Assembly (NCBI RefSeq): GCF_040412425.1
Contig: NC_089742.1
Coordinates: forward strand, 73,019,625-73,083,624
Direction: 5' to 3'
From: Macrobrachium rosenbergii
Taxonomy: Eukaryota > Arthropoda > Malacostraca > Decapoda > Palaemonidae
Length of the DNA stretch: 64,000 bases
Part shown: piece by piece, positions 1 to 11,914 of the stretch
Position numbering within the stretch: the first letter of the stretch is position 1
Layout: the number at the start of each line of letters is the position of its first letter
Notes under the pieces: generated by a model
What the model was told of the DNA's origin: nothing
The model's input: the letters and a program-made list of their open reading frames with translations, nothing else
The model's database searches: none
Position numbers and translations under genes: made by a program

Positions 1-551
1 CCTTGATATGTTTAAACCTCTGTGCCTAAAAATGGAGCTGAGCATAGATCTACACCCTCTTTTAGTTGATGAGGAGAGGCCTCTAGAAGATCTTAAGTAT
101 AGCAGAAAGTCTGCTATTGAGCTAAAGTGGTCTTAGAAGATGAGATGTTGCGCCTTTCGCACCAGAGTCTAAAAACCGCCCACTTAGCCTGGCAGACTCT
201 GTCAGTAGACTTACATCTACATCTAGTAATAGCTTTGGCCACAGCTCTAGAAAAGCCCTTTCTCTCTTATGAGTCTGCTGACAGTTGAAACCCTGTCAGG
301 GCCAGAAAAGATGTGCCCTGATGGAACCTCCTGAAGTGGGGTTGCCTAAGGAGACTTGGAATCGAGGGAAGGAGTTTTGGGAAGTCTACAAGGAGTCCGT
401 GAAGCTCCAGGAACCACTCCTCCTGCAGCCAAAACAGAGTTACTAGGTTCATCTTAACATTTTGGCGAGACTGTAATTTTCTGAGAACCTCTTTTATCAT
501 CCCGGACAGAAGGAAGGCATACAGATCCAGGCTGGACCAGTTCTGCATCAT
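1..551 (-). pseudogene. DIRS-A connection domain and start of tyrosine recombinase
   Basis: ORF 267-551 reads MMQNWSSLDLYAFLLSGMIK, the DIRS post-RNase H segment that DIRS-B and DIRS-C share (LQDWSDxDLYAF). Bases 1-250 on the minus strand translate to fragments such as CQAKWAVFRLWCERR and SSSKTTLAQ, with in-frame stops. These match the N-terminal SAM-like region of DIRS recombinases. The catalytic part lies beyond position 1 and cannot be judged. Confidence 0.6.
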
Positions 552-612
552 CGCATCTGTCGCCCAAGCTAGAGGGTCTGGAAATGGGGAGCAGAACAGA
601 GGAAGACGATGG

Positions 613-2470
613 TTACTGGATGTTGTGAAAAAGTCCAGTGTTGGCTCCCCCCAGTTTCCATAGGTTGGAACAAACCCGACGGTCCAGAGTCCACTCCTTG
701 GGGAGGATTTGCTTGTGGCGAATCAGCTCGTCTGCTATCACACTGCATTTTCTTTGAATGAAACGTGTTATCAACTGTGTTTGATTTTGGTCTGCCCAAA
801 GCAGCAGATCCTTGGCTATCTCATAGAGGGAGAACGAGTGGGTTCCCCCTTGAAGTCTGATATATGCCAATGCTGTGGTGTTGTCCACATAGATCGCCAC
901 CTTCTTGTTGTGGACCTCCTCTGAAAAGTGTTGTAATTCTAAATGGATTGCTTTCAACTCCATCAAGCTGATATGCAGGCTTCTTTCCTGTTGGGACCAC
1001 ACCCCCAAAACTTCTTTGGCCCCCAGGATTGCTCCCCAACTTAGATCCACTGTGTCGGAAAAGAACTCTAGGTCGGGGTTCACGACGAAGAGAGACTTTC
1101 CCTCCAACAACCTGTCTGCGGAGTTCCACCACCGCAGGTCTTCTTTGATCTCCTCTGTTATTGGAAATACACGTCTTAATTTATTTTCAGATCCCAACTG
1201 ACCCTTACACAAAACTGTAGAGGTTTCATATGTAACCTTCCCAATTTCATGAATTGCTCCAAGGAAGCCAGAGTGCCCAGCAGGTTCATCCACTGGGTGG
1301 CTGAACAGGATTGGAGCGAAAGAAAAGACTGACTTTCTTCAGGCAGTCCTCTACTCTTCTGGGGGATAGAAAAGCCCAAAACCTCTGAGCATCTATCTTC
1401 ATCCACAAATAAAGAATCTGTTGAGGAGGAGTCAGTTGAGATTTCTTAAGATTTAGTAATAACCCCTGGTCTTGCATCAACAGTAAGGATTTTTAAAGTC
1501 CTTCATGCACCTTTCTTTCGTGGGAGAACATATTAGCCAGTCGTCCAGGTAGAGTGAGATGTTGATTCCTAGTAAGTGGAGTTACTTGGCCACTGGGGCA
1601 AGCACTTGAGTAAAAACTTGTGGGGCTGTTGACAGTCCAAAACACAAAGCCTGAAACAAAGACTTGTTTCCTGAAAACATATCTGAGGTACTTCCTCGAG
1701 TCTTGATGTATGGGAACGTGGAAGTACGCATCTCTCATGTCGAGAGATCATCCAGTCCCCTTGACAAATGGATGCGAGGATGGACTGGGTCGTTTCCATG
1801 TGGAATTTTATTTTCTTTATGAAGACGTTCAGGGCACTTACGCTGAGGACTGGTCTCCAGCCTCCTGTGGCCTTGGAAACCACAAACAGCCAGTTGTAAA
1901 ATCCCTTGGATTCGATATCTTCCACTACCTCTATTGCTCCTTTCTTGAGGAGGGAAGAGACTTCCTCTGAGAGGACTGACAACTTCTCTGATCCTACGGA
2001 GTGGGCCACCAATTCAACGGGAGTGCTGACCAAGGGAGGTTCTCCTTGAAGGGGATGAAGTGGCCCTCCTTCAAAACTTGGACTACCCACTGCTCTGCCC
2101 CTTTCTCTCTCCACCTTTCCCAGAAAAGGTGGAGTCTGGCCCCTACGAGTGCACGAAGGACTGGGTTCTCACTTCTGAGCAGCAGGCTTAGAGGAGGATC
2201 TCTTGATTGGTCTAGATTGTGACCTTTGTCGGGCACCTTGAAACAGCTACGGCTGAAGGGGATAGGAGGACTTGGAGGTGAAGGTGGCGCACTCTCTGGG
2301 GCTTCTACCAGACTTAGGGAGTAGATCCTGCATAGATTTCTTGTGCAGGTGAGAGGCAATTTCCTCAACTGCTGCTTGCGTGGAAACAGACGTAGACCGT
2401 CAAGGGGCGAAAAAATCAGCCCTGACTTGTGTGACGATGTGATGCCCTTAAAGTAAAGGAGACCCACAGC
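613..2470 (-). pseudogene. DIRS-A reverse transcriptase and RNase H, broken
   Basis: The RT part has EEVSSLLKKGAIEVVED, then FYNWLFVVSKATGGWRPVLS (about 1860-1930) and RDAYFHVPIH (about 1720), a typical DIRS/Ty3-like finger-palm sequence. The YLDD region near 1540 is degraded (only TLPGRLANM remains). The RNase H part (613-1293) is the best preserved, with DLSWGAILG (catalytic Asp), MELKAIHLEL (Glu) and YVDNTTALAYI (Asp), followed by the PxEWxLDxxVCxxLW connection segment. Frameshifts separate ORFs 1994-2467, 1569-2114, 1286-1480 and 613-1293. The copy is probably not translated into a functional enzyme. Confidence 0.8.
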
Positions 2471-2679
2471 TCTCTTTTGTTAAGGATCCCCATGGCAGAG
2501 GAGACTATCTCTTGCGATCCGTCCCTGACGGCTTTGCTGAAGCAAAAAAACACACTATACCAATCCACTGCAACCTCTTCAGGTAGATTGGGAAAATCAC
2601 GAATCTTTTTTGCTAATGCTCCTAAGGACCAGTCCAGGAAGCTTTGAACCTCAAAAACCTTAAACAGGTTCTTATGCAA

Positions 2680-4492
2680 ATGGTCTATTTCTAAGGCCAA
2701 AAACATTACCTTCACAGATGAGAAGCAGGCCTATGGGCCAAGTCAATAAGACTGGAGAAGTCCCCCTGGGAGGAGGCAGGAGCTTCTCCAGTTGCATATG
2801 ACCGATATCATCTGAAAGATAAAAGAGAAGGCAGAATACTGAAGGAAGCCTTGCCTTGCTGCCTCTTCTCTGACAGCCAGCTGTCCACTTCACACAAGGC
2901 CTTCTTAGATGGAAACAAGAGAACCAGCTTAGGAAGTCTGTCTGACCCAACTGGCTGATCACTCATCACAAATGAAGAAGCTGGAGAAACAGGCACTGCT
3001 GGGGAGAAAAAATTAGAAAAATTCTGCAATAAATATCTAAGCAAAGAAGCGCAGGCCGATGAAACTTCTTCCTGGCCTATCTCCTCTTCATCTGAAGAAA
3101 TAGGGGAAAGCAAAGGGTCCACTGGAGCTACTAGTGACAAAGACAAAGCCTTCTGGAGGCGCCCCACAATGTTGTCCAACTGTCTTTGGAGATGAGCCAA
3201 CAAAGGGTCCAGTTCCTTTGCAGTAGGTGGGACTGCGTCAAGAGATGGGCTAGAAGGGGCCAAGCTAGACATAGTTGACACCAAGAGCTTGGAAGAAGAT
3301 GCCAACACGACAGGAACTGGCGCTGGCGATCAGATGCAACTGGGAGTTCAACTGTGGAAGGGCGACTGGGCGCCAAAGGGCTCTCAACGACTGCCTGACT
3401 CTCAGGCATCCAACGTTGTTTAGGAGTCACTGGGAGCAGAGAACACAACCTGGCGCCAGGCTACAACTGGGCGCTCAGCAACAAATGGGCGCTTGCTCCC
3501 TAATGAGCATCCTGCAGAAGTACATGGGTGCTCCTGAGAAGAGGCATGCTAAGACGAGGAAGAAGCATGCTTATAAGCCACAGTTGATAGTTCAGGCGCC
3601 ACTGATTGGCGCTCTGACTGAGAAAAGAGCTCGGGACTGTCCCAAGTACTGCACGACGGCTGGGGATTACAGGAAGGCTCTCTATGCCTTTTGCTGGGTA
3701 GCGGAGGGGACTGATCCCTGAATGTAAAATGCATTTTCAGAGAGTGCGATTTGTCCGAGAAATGCCATTGGCGCCCCTTACTAGGACTCGAGTCTCCAGA
3801 GATCGATGAGAGATGATGAACCTAAGAGACACCTTTCCAATGGCTGTCTTTTGTCACAACTTGGGACACTACCCCACTGACCTCCCTTGGGCCTCCTGTA
3901 TGCCTCTTCCTGGGGCTGGGGGAGTATGGCAGTGACCTTCTCCTAGGAGAGTCAGTGGGACAGGCAACCACCTCCTCCAATATCACTTTACTAGTACTTT
4001 TCCTCACTAAATTTGTCCATGAGGAAACACAGTGATTCCCTAATTTGGGCCACTGAGTTAGCAAGTAGACCAAACTTTTGAACAAACCTTAACTTGAGGC
4101 TGGCAAAGCGGTCCAGCTTGGAAGTGTGGGAGCAAGGAGAAGGAGTAGGTGGGATTGGAGGCGGCTGGAAATGGGAGAGATTAATTTAGCAGAAGAGACA
4201 ACAGGAATGTCAACAGTACTAGACGTATGATTCGTACCCTGGCTAGCTAAACATTTTACTTTGGCTCTAAAAGCTGCTTTCCTTTTATGGGCTTTAACTT
4301 AGAAAATTGAGAAGCTAATGTCTTCCATTTTTTCTCATCCCACTCTTTACACTCCTTGCACGTCAAATCAACAGAACATACCTGTCCTCTACATGCAGTA
4401 CACAAGGAATGCAAGTCATAGCAAGCTTTTGTCAATCAAGTAATGCAGCTTTTGCTGCAATACTGAAAACTAGAAGAGCTAGAGTCTGACAT
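2680..4492 (-). pseudogene. DIRS-A gag-like ORF, broken
   Basis: The start is taken at the ATG at 4492 because DIRS-B has an equivalent ATG at 14166 followed by the same MSDxSSS-like N-terminus. A cysteine-rich segment follows, and fragments match DIRS-B gag: PTDSPRRRSLPYSPSPRKR at about 3900-3955 and DQPVGSDRLPKLVLLFPSKK at 2890-2950, then a segment ending FKVFEVQSFLDWSLGALAKK near 2600-2680. Frames change at least twice (ORFs 3822-4085, 3549-3734, 2808-3308, 2672-2962). The protein would be the structural component of the element. It is recognised by comparison with the other copies in this window, not by a named domain. Confidence 0.7.
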
Positions 4493-4800
4493 AGTCAACT
4501 ATGTAAATAATCATTGCCGAAGGCTACTGTACCAAAAATACTTCATCCAAAAGGGAAGATCTCAAACAGAATTCAAATTCAGCTGTGATTCTTAACACCG
4601 CTGTGTTTGGTCTAAAGCTGGCAGAAACAAACTGAGCTCTTGGTTGAGTTGTTCCTCTCTCACCCTGAAAGTGGGCGGGGCTAGTCACCTACATAAGCTA
4701 AAGTATGTCGCTACCGCGAATTTCAAAATTTAAGCTGCTGTCAAGTACAAACTCTTAACTAAGTAATTATTGGGTAAGTTACTTATATAAAAACAGCTAT

Positions 4801-5483
4801 CATAACAGAGGGGTAAGATTCATTTTAAGAAAATCAACTTCATTAATTAAAGAAGCCTTATTGGGGGAGTAGTCTGCCCCTTCAAACAGTTCCATAAATC
4901 TGCAAGAGATATGTTTCTCTACAACTGTTTATGCAAAAAACAAAGATCTAAAGGTTGAGAAATGTGGAGGTGCAAAATCATAAGTGGTTTTAAAAATTAC
5001 TGCAAGTTTAAATAGATAGAATTGCTTTGGGCAAGTGGAGAAAATGAAAGATGATTAAATGGTGAAGTCTATATTGGCACCTAAACTAAAAAGACAGTTA
5101 CATGGTCTGTCCCTCCAAAGAACCAACATAATCTATCAGGTAACATGGACTGGCATATATCCTACACGATATAGTACTTGAGCAACTCACTTAGCTTACA
5201 TGTAGTGTACAACTTACATATAGGTCATCAACACCCAATCATTACTAGTATTTTTGTACTTTTCATTGTTTAAAATACTGATTTATTCATCATTCAATTT
5301 TACAGAAATATCTGCAAAATGAATTACTTCTAAAAATACAGTACTGTACATTTTAGCCTAACAAAACTGTAGCTGAATACTTATTTATGCTTGAATTATA
5401 TAAAATACATAAAAATCACACACTATAATGTAGACGACCATACCTCATCTTTGTGTCTCTGTTTTATCATAAGTTATGAAAAC

Positions 5484-5487
<4 letters not shown>
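4801..5487. other. AT-rich intergenic or intronic sequence, no gene seen
   Basis: I looked for a further kel exon on the minus strand here and found no acceptor followed by a kelch-linker-like reading frame. The DNA is AT-rich, has no long ORF and leads into a CT microsatellite. It most likely belongs to the kel intron. Confidence 0.5.

Positions 5488-5560
<73 letters not shown>
5488..5560. repeat. (CT)n microsatellite
   Basis: There is an uninterrupted CT run of about 36 units. It faces a GA run at 5793-5859 about 230 bases away, so the two could pair as inverted repeats in single-stranded form. The serine-leucine ORFs across it are artefacts. Confidence 0.98.
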
Positions 5561-5563
<3 letters not shown>

Positions 5564-5617
5564 GGCACAGTATTTCAACTGACATTTATTTAATGCAGTA
5601 CAGTATTGTACCTAATA

Positions 5618-5670
5618 CAGTAATACAAGCAGTCCTTGGATTACATCGGAGTTCCGTTCCTGGGGCACGA
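5618..5670. mobile_element. MITE end fragment
   Basis: The stretch beginning with gcagtccttggattac and followed by gttccgttcctggggc resembles the terminal part of pogo/Tigger-like MITEs (compare gcagtccccggttac at 8386). Only one end is recognisable, and no partner terminal repeat was found before the GA microsatellite. Confidence 0.45.
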
Positions 5671-5785
5671 CTAGTCAGAACACCATATCACAAAATTTAT
5701 AAAAATGAAAAAATGACGGACGCCTTACCTAACCAATTTATAAAAATGAAAAAGTGAAGAATTCCTTACCTAAACATTTATAATA

Positions 5786-5792
<7 letters not shown>

Positions 5793-5862
<70 letters not shown>

Positions 5863-5884
5863 TGTGAGTGTGAGTGTGAGTGTG

Positions 5885-5922
<38 letters not shown>
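5793..5922. repeat. (GA)n-(GAGTGT)n-(GT)n compound microsatellite
   Basis: A GA run to 5859 passes into GAGTGT units and then pure GT to about 5922. It lies in the intron downstream of the 6633 kel exon. Confidence 0.97.
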
Positions 5923-5927
<5 letters not shown>

Positions 5928-6206
5928 CCTGCAAACTTTTCGTCAAGATGACTGACAGTTAGGCGTACATCCCTCTCCCGCTTATCATACCAGAAAAAGA
6001 TTGGGAACGCCAAAGAATTATGCTAAAATCTTACCTAATTTACTATATTTCACTATATTTTTCTACTTACTGAAATGCAAAAAGCTGTAATTATGCATGG
6101 AAAATATGAACAAATGAATGACAATAACGTCATGTTTATCTATAAAACTGTACAAAAGAAATACACACACATGTTATATATGCAAAAAAAAAACTCTCTC
6201 TTTTAT

Positions 6207-6209
<3 letters not shown>

Positions 6210-6283
<74 letters not shown>
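6210..6283. repeat. (GA)n microsatellite
   Basis: There are about 37 GA units, 350 bases downstream (on the minus strand) of the kel donor at 6632. The rest of 6284-6632 is AT-rich intron with no recognised feature. Confidence 0.98.
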
Positions 6284-6284
<1 letters not shown>

Positions 6285-6632
6285 ATAAACACATTTTAAG
6301 TGCATAGTTTATCTTAATGTGATGCACATGCATATGTGTACACTCATATATACAGACTGAAAAATATAAATATGTAACACTAAATTACCGTATTAAGTAC
6401 AATACTGTACAGACTGAATAAATGTCAATAAAATACTGTGCACAAGTGCCAAGTTTATCTTAAGATGCACATCATGTATACCCAAGCACACAAACACACA
6501 AAAACATATGCATGTAACACTACATTGCAAAGCCATATTAAGTACAGCACAGATAGACGAAAGTCTTGCTTCAATGAGGTTATACTTCAATACTTCAAGT
6601 AATTATCAAGAAAATAACCTAGGTTAACTTAC

Positions 6633-6789
6633 ATTGTGTATCTTGTTTTAAGAGGGGCTCCTCTTCCACTCGCTGAATTAGGTAGTCTTGTGGAAGTAAC
6701 GGTAATCTAACGTATTCCATAAGTTCTGCAAGGTATTGCTCTCGATTTGTTAGGTCACCACTTACCCAACTCATCACACATTCAAATAC
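6633..6789 (-). CDS. kel: kel exon: BACK domain C-terminal part
   Basis: The exon is 157 nt and starts in phase 0 with VFECVMSWVSGDLTNREQYL. It continues through MEYVRLPLLPQDYLIQRVEE and PLLKQDTQ. The W, the VRLPLL motif and the YLxxxVEEEPL pattern are diagnostic of the BACK domain in KLHL2/KLHL3-type proteins. The acceptor TTTTTCAG is at 6790-6797 and the donor GTAAGT begins at 6632. The exon ends one base into a codon, expected to be the conserved cysteine that precedes the linker to the kelch propeller. The next exon was not seen between 1 and 6632, where DIRS-A and microsatellites dominate. Confidence 0.95.
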
Positions 6790-7081
6790 CTGAAAAACAT
6801 TATAAATTTAGCATAAGTATGGAAACCACCAAAATATTAAATGTTAAAATCTAGTTGATGCTTCATATGATAATAATGAAAAAAAGATCAAAAGCAGGTA
6901 TAACAAAAAATTATCAGAAAAATATTATCAATTAACACTTATGAGGACATGAGCTAAACTCAAGTACACACTTTATCACATAACAAATTTTTATGAATAT
7001 ACTTGAAAAAGTACCGTAAATATGGAATGCCATAACCCGGAAACTACTTACATACGCACACAAATATTATATATATAAAAT

Positions 7082-7914
7082 GATCCTTTAATTATCTGGA
7101 TTAAGAGAGCCAAGGGCCTGTCATGTAACTTTCTGATGGAGCAACTTAGCCACTTGTCAAATCTGTTCAGTGTCAACTTAACCAGTTTTGGAGACGGAAG
7201 GGGATCCGCCATAGGTTCCAGCCTAGCAATCCTAAGGGACCTCGAATCCTGGACTACTGGTTCTTCAAAGAAACAGGAAATTTGCTAGCACAAGGGACCT
7301 CGTGCCCTGGACATTTGTAAATGCAAATGGTAACCGAGTGTTTTTTTTTATATGCTACACTATGATGATGATATAACATGATAACAATACAGTATACAGT
7401 AAAAGGATTCAGTACTTAAAATATCAGTTTCATTGCCATTAACTTTATCTTAAATACAGTTGTAATAGCCTATTTGACAAGCAAATGGATAATGTTAGTG
7501 TAACACCTATCCTACTGACAAGAAAGTTGCTGTATAAAAACACTGATGTTCATAAACCACGGTAGGCTGTCGGTAAACACAGACAGACTACCTACCTACT
7601 GAACTGTGTCACTTACGAAAGAGAAAAATGGGTTACATTTTTTTTTCAAAGTATATTTATGCAGTATATTTTGTTACACATATGGGGAAAAAAGGTAGAC
7701 AATTGCCTGATGCATAAAGTTTTCAGTTTAAAGTTTGATGGGTGTTATTTATCAGCATACTGAGTGTTTATGGTTATGTGGTACTGCAAGGTTAGGTGAG
7801 GAAGAGTACAAAATTGCTCTTGAACACCCCTAGATTTTTTAGTTGCCCTTATCCGGATTTCACAATTACCTGACAGGCCCTTGGCTCTATTAATCCAGAT
7901 AATTGAAGGATTAC
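7082..7914. mobile_element. DNA transposon-like element with ~42-bp inverted ends
   Basis: The left end (7082-7123) reads atcctttaattatctggatt and continues through gagccaagggcctgtca. The right end (7871-7913) is its inverted copy with few mismatches. The interior of about 750 bp has no long ORF. The end sequence, with TTATCTGGATTAA, is of the pogo/Tigger-like type in which TA is duplicated. The exact TA flanks are degraded (tg on the left, tta on the right). It sits in the kel intron between the exons at 6633 and 15804. Confidence 0.65.
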
Positions 7915-8381
7915 TTACAGACAAGTCTCCATGATAAAATGATGCCTCCCTATGCACCGATTGTTCAGCTTTAGTTTTTATAACTACTTTTTATGATTTA
8001 AAGTAAATTTATCAAAAAATTATCTTTTGATGATGACTATGCAGTAGTCATAATCAGAATCTCAGAGGTTGAAAAATGGATGATGACTCTAATCGCCAGC
8101 AGAATCTCAAAGGGTTAAGACCCTTTCTAAAACTCAAACTATCTTTATATAATCCACACATACAGCTATTCTTAATTAAAATAACTGACTCCACTACAGT
8201 ATACAGATTAAGAGATATAAAAACACTGGTAATGATTACAAAAGAAGGAGATCTCTAAGACCAAACAACTTTACACATTTTCACTTGGTGACATTTCACA
8301 GAGCTACCACCACACACTTTAGGAGCAAAAATTGCATTTACCAAATTTAACAAAAACTGGTATAATACAGTATATGATATA
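7915..8381. other. kel intron, no feature seen
   Basis: AT-rich sequence with no long ORF and no recognised repeat between two DNA transposon remnants. Confidence 0.5.
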
Positions 8382-8560
8382 CAGGCAGTCCCCGGTTACC
8401 GGCAGGGTTCCGTTTCTGAGGGTATAATGATAACCGAAAATCGCCGCTAACCGAAAATCGGGGATTTTCAGCACCGAAAATTGCTGATTTTCGTCACTAG
8501 ACAATCGCCATAAAACCGGATCGCTGTAAACCGAGCCCACTGTTAACCAGGGACTGCCTG
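8382..8560. mobile_element. 179-bp MITE with CAGGCAGTCCCCGG ends and TA duplication
   Basis: The terminal inverted repeats are caggcagtccccggtta on the left and taaccagggactgcctg on the right. A TA dinucleotide flanks both sides (8380-8381 and 8561-8562). The interior repeats the motif ccgaaaatc several times. The ends and TA duplication place it with pogo/Tigger-like (Tc1/mariner superfamily) non-autonomous elements. A relative is at 16084-16309. Confidence 0.85.
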
Positions 8561-8763
8561 TATCAGTACTATTATTTCATACTCTGCACAGGTACTGAGC
8601 ATTTCCCCACTCTTTTGATCTAGTGTATACCCGTAGGTGGGTACTACTTAAGGTCTGCCTTGTGCAGAACACTACGCAACACCAAAAATGACATTTTTAT
8701 AATAAAATAAAGTTTTATATACACTCACCCGGTAATTACATAGCTATTAGTTTCTTTTAACCG

Positions 8764-8877
8764 GCAGCTTAAAATTTTGAAATTGCGGGTCACGCTAGTT
8801 TGTTTTGGTTATGGCAACGTGTCCCGCCCACTTTCGGGTTTAAGAAGAGCTACAACATAGCAAAGAGCTTCAATTTG
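8764..8877. repeat. DIRS-B left (3') inverted terminal repeat
   Basis: It starts gcagcttaaaattttgaaat, carries ggtcacgctagtttgttttgg and ends caatttg. It is matched in reverse complement at 14372-14486. Confidence 0.85.
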
Positions 8878-9486
8878 TTTATGCCCTTATGTCTAAGTGA
8901 GGGGAGGTGGGTGGGCTCCGATCATGTAATTGCTGGGTATATACTGTATAAAACTTTATTTTATTATATAAATGTCATTTTTATATAAGTAACTTACCCA
9001 GTAATTACATAACTGATTCCCACATTGAATGGAGGTGAGAATGTTGGACATATCTACCCCAATACATTACTAATAGTAATGAGTTTGAGAATAGAAATTT
9101 GCTAACATTGAATCAATGCTGTTGAACCTTTCCTGATAAGAGAGCTGCTACAGGTAGATACTGCCTCTGGATGGCGCTCAACTTATCCAGTAGAGGCGTG
9201 GCAGTAAAGCCTTGAGGGCCTACTACTACAGTGGGTGCTTTGTAGCGATGGACTAATTTCCGAGGGCTAGCAAAGTACAACAAGATGTCCCTGCCCAGGG
9301 TGCAGTACCACACAAAATAAACAGTAAATAGTCACCTTAACCACCAAAAACCAATTTAAAACACCAACACCCAACCATTAAAACCAAAAGACTAGAGGGT
9401 ACTCCAAGTACATAGTACTCCCAAGCTCCCTAAAAAAACTCAACACTCTAAGCAAGGCGAAGAGATTAAAGAAAGGACATTGTTTT

Positions 9487-10392
9487 CTAAGTTTCCTTCC
9501 CCAACACCAAGCCAGTCGCGTAAAACGGACCCAAGGTACTGCACTGATCGTAAGTAGTCTCAACATCCCTTAAGTAATGCCATGCAAACACCAACTTGCA
9601 CTTCCAAAACGTCGCTTGCACAATTGACGTGAGGGATAAATTGCGCTTAAACGCCAATGGCATAGCGACCTCTCTTATCTCATGGGGTTTTACCTTGTAA
9701 GAGGAGACGGAGTCTTCGCTCACCATGGAATGTGCTTCCTAAATCAAGTTCCTGAGAAAAATTGGCAGGGCATTCTTAGATAAGGGTCTAGAGGGATATT
9801 TCAGAGAACACCAAAGATTCCCTGAAGTACCACAAATGTCCTTCGTTCTGTGAAGATAAAACTTAAGAGCCCTTACTGGACAGAGAGTTCTTTCTTCTTC
9901 AGACAGCCCTACTATCTTGGACAAGCTCGTATTGTAAAAGAACAAGGCCATGGATTCGATGGCGATTCGTTCTTAGCTAAAAAGTCTAGAGAAAAGGAGC
10001 AAACTGCATTCCTGAGAAAATCCGATGTTTCTGTCCAAAGCATGGATTTCACTGGATCTCTTGGCAGTGGCCAAGGCGACCAGAAAAAGTTTTCCTGGTT
10101 AGATCCCTTAAAGAGATAGATTACATGGGCTCAAAACATGAACTGGCCAGCCACTTAAGTACCACGTCTAAGTTCCAGAACAGCAAAGGTTTTTCTTTAA
10201 GCTTTGCAGTATCAAAGGACTTAATAAGGTCGGACAAATACTGGTTAGACAATAAGTCCATTCCTCTATGGCAGAAGACCAAGCTAACATAGCTCTGTAG
10301 CCTTTATTAGTAGAAGTGGAAAGTCCTTTAGTGGAGCGTAGGAGCAGAAGTAAGTCCGGTATTTCTTCTACAGAGGTATTAGAAGAGGACAC
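9487..10392 (-). pseudogene. DIRS-B tyrosine recombinase, frameshifted but with key residues visible
   Basis: The enzyme would integrate the circular DNA copy. The N-terminal part (10168-10392) has GLSTSTNKGYRAMLAWSSAI. The first catalytic arginine lies in AKRSSEIHAL at about 10050-10090. CPVRALKFYL is at about 9850-9880. The H-x-x-R motif is HEIREVA at about 9680, and the catalytic tyrosine is in FAWHYLRDV at about 9565-9590. These belong to three different frames (10168-10392, 9739-9951, 9487-9726 and an unlisted frame near 10060), so at least two frameshifts are present. All four residues that define the family can be seen, which makes this the best recombinase in the window. Confidence 0.82.
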
Positions 10393-11700
10393 GTTATTTT
10401 GTCTGCACTAAGACCTGAAGATGGACGCTTTAGCCTGGTAGGCATTATCTGACGACTGTCTTCTACACTTCGCAACTGCGTCTGCAGCCGCCCTTGAAAA
10501 GCCCTTCTTTCAGAGCAGTCGCCTAACAGTTTGAATCCTGTTAGGGCCACAGAAGACAGGTTTTGGTGGAACCATCGTAAGTGGGGTTGCCTGAGAAGTT
10601 GTTGCTTCTGTGGCAGCAGTCTCGGGAAGTCCGCAAGAAGTTCTAGTAGATCCGGGAACCCCTCTTTTGCTGGCCAGAAGGGGGCTATCAAGATCATGGG
10701 CAGGTTTTGATGAGACTGGAATTTGTTGATGACTTGTCTCACTAAACTGAATAGGCGAAAGGCATACAGATCTTTGTCTGACCAGTCCTGCAACATTGCA
10801 TCGGTCGCCCATGCCAAGGGATCTGGTACTGGTGAGCAGAAGAGAGGAAGTCAGTGATTCCTGGATGACACAAACAAATCTATCATGTTTCCCCAGAGCT
10901 TCCACAGATTCAAACACACTAACGGGTCTAATGTTCATTCTGTGGGAAAGATCTATCTCTGACGGCTCTATTTGTCCGCCAGAACGTTGAGTCTCCCCTG
11001 GATAAAACAAGTTGTCTCTTGAATGTCGTTTTGGAGTAACCAAAGAAGAAGACCCTTTGCCACTTTGTACAGGGAGAAAGAGTGGGTTCCCCTTGTTTCT
11101 TGATGTACGCCAGTGCCGTCGTGTTGTCTGAATGCGCTGCTACTGTTCTCCCCCGAATTTCTGTAGCTAAGCACTGTAGGCCCAGGAAATATCGCCTGTA
11201 ATTTTTTTACGTCTGAAGACACTTTTCTATTCTCTTCGGGACCGGAAAAACCCGAAAATCCCGAGTTGATTGTCATGCCTAAATAAGGAATCTCCTGAGA
11301 AGGCGTCAGGAGAGACTTGTCCCGATTGATGAGAGGACCCAACTCTTGGGCCAAGAGAAAAGTTGTGCGAATGTCCTCCCTACATTGGGCTTCGAGCGGG
11401 AACGTAGTAACCAGTCGTCTAGATATAGGGAGATCTTTATCCCCATCAAATGAAGCCATTCACTAGGGGAGCTAATACCCTGGTGAACACTTGCAGCGTC
11501 GTTGAGAGACCAACAGAGCCCGAAATTGGAACACCTTGCCCTAAAATACAAACCTGAGGTACTTTCTCGAAGTCGGATACACTGGAATGTGAAAGTACAT
11601 GCCCTGCATGTTGATGGATGCCATCCATTCTCCCTGGCGAATGGATGCAACAGATTGGTTTGTTTCCATCTTGAATGTTGTCTTTTTGACAAAGACATTT
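10368..11700 (-). pseudogene. DIRS-B reverse transcriptase C-terminal part and RNase H
   Basis: The RT active site is intact as SLYLDDWLLRSRSK at about 11400-11440, the DD pair that binds the catalytic metals. Downstream, YLGMTINS (about 11280) begins the thumb. The RNase H part keeps KVAKGLLLWL and FIQGRLNVLADK (about 10970-11080) but loses much of the central catalytic segment. The connection domain MLQDWSDKDLYAFRLFSLVR begins near 10793. ORFs 11306-11698, 10968-11459, 10510-11043 and 10368-10817 overlap in different frames, showing several shifts. Confidence 0.75.
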
Positions 11701-11914
11701 AGAGCACTTATGTCCAAAATGGGTCTCCAGCCCCCGATGACTTAGGCACTACAAAGAGATGGTTGTAGAATCCCAGAGAATGAATGTCCTCTACGACCTC
11801 TACAGCTTCTTTCTGAACAAGAGACTCAACCTCTAGCAAGAGAGCAGCAAACCTCTCTGAGCCTGGAGAGTAAGCTGTCAATTCTACAGGCTTCCAGATT
11901 AGAGGGGGTTTGTT

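Larger units (their letters stand above)
1..4800 (-). mobile_element. DIRS-A: DIRS1-like retrotransposon, truncated by window edge
   Basis: The minus strand carries, in order, a gag-like ORF (about 4492 to 2700), reverse transcriptase (about 2470 to 1490), RNase H (about 1290 to 613), the connecting domain (551 to 267) and the start of a tyrosine recombinase (250 to 1). Its 5' end at about 4610-4800 contains the same terminal motif as the other copies, including gtgggcggggc near 4671 and a stretch at 4712-4800 matching in inverted sense the left end of DIRS-C at 32220-32300. The 3' terminal repeat is outside the window. Reading frames are broken by several shifts, so the copy looks inactive. 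Confidence 0.85.

Noticed and set aside
5391..6299. Ser-Leu and Arg-Glu repeat ORFs
   Set aside because: They are translations of (CT)n and (GA)n microsatellites with no other support.
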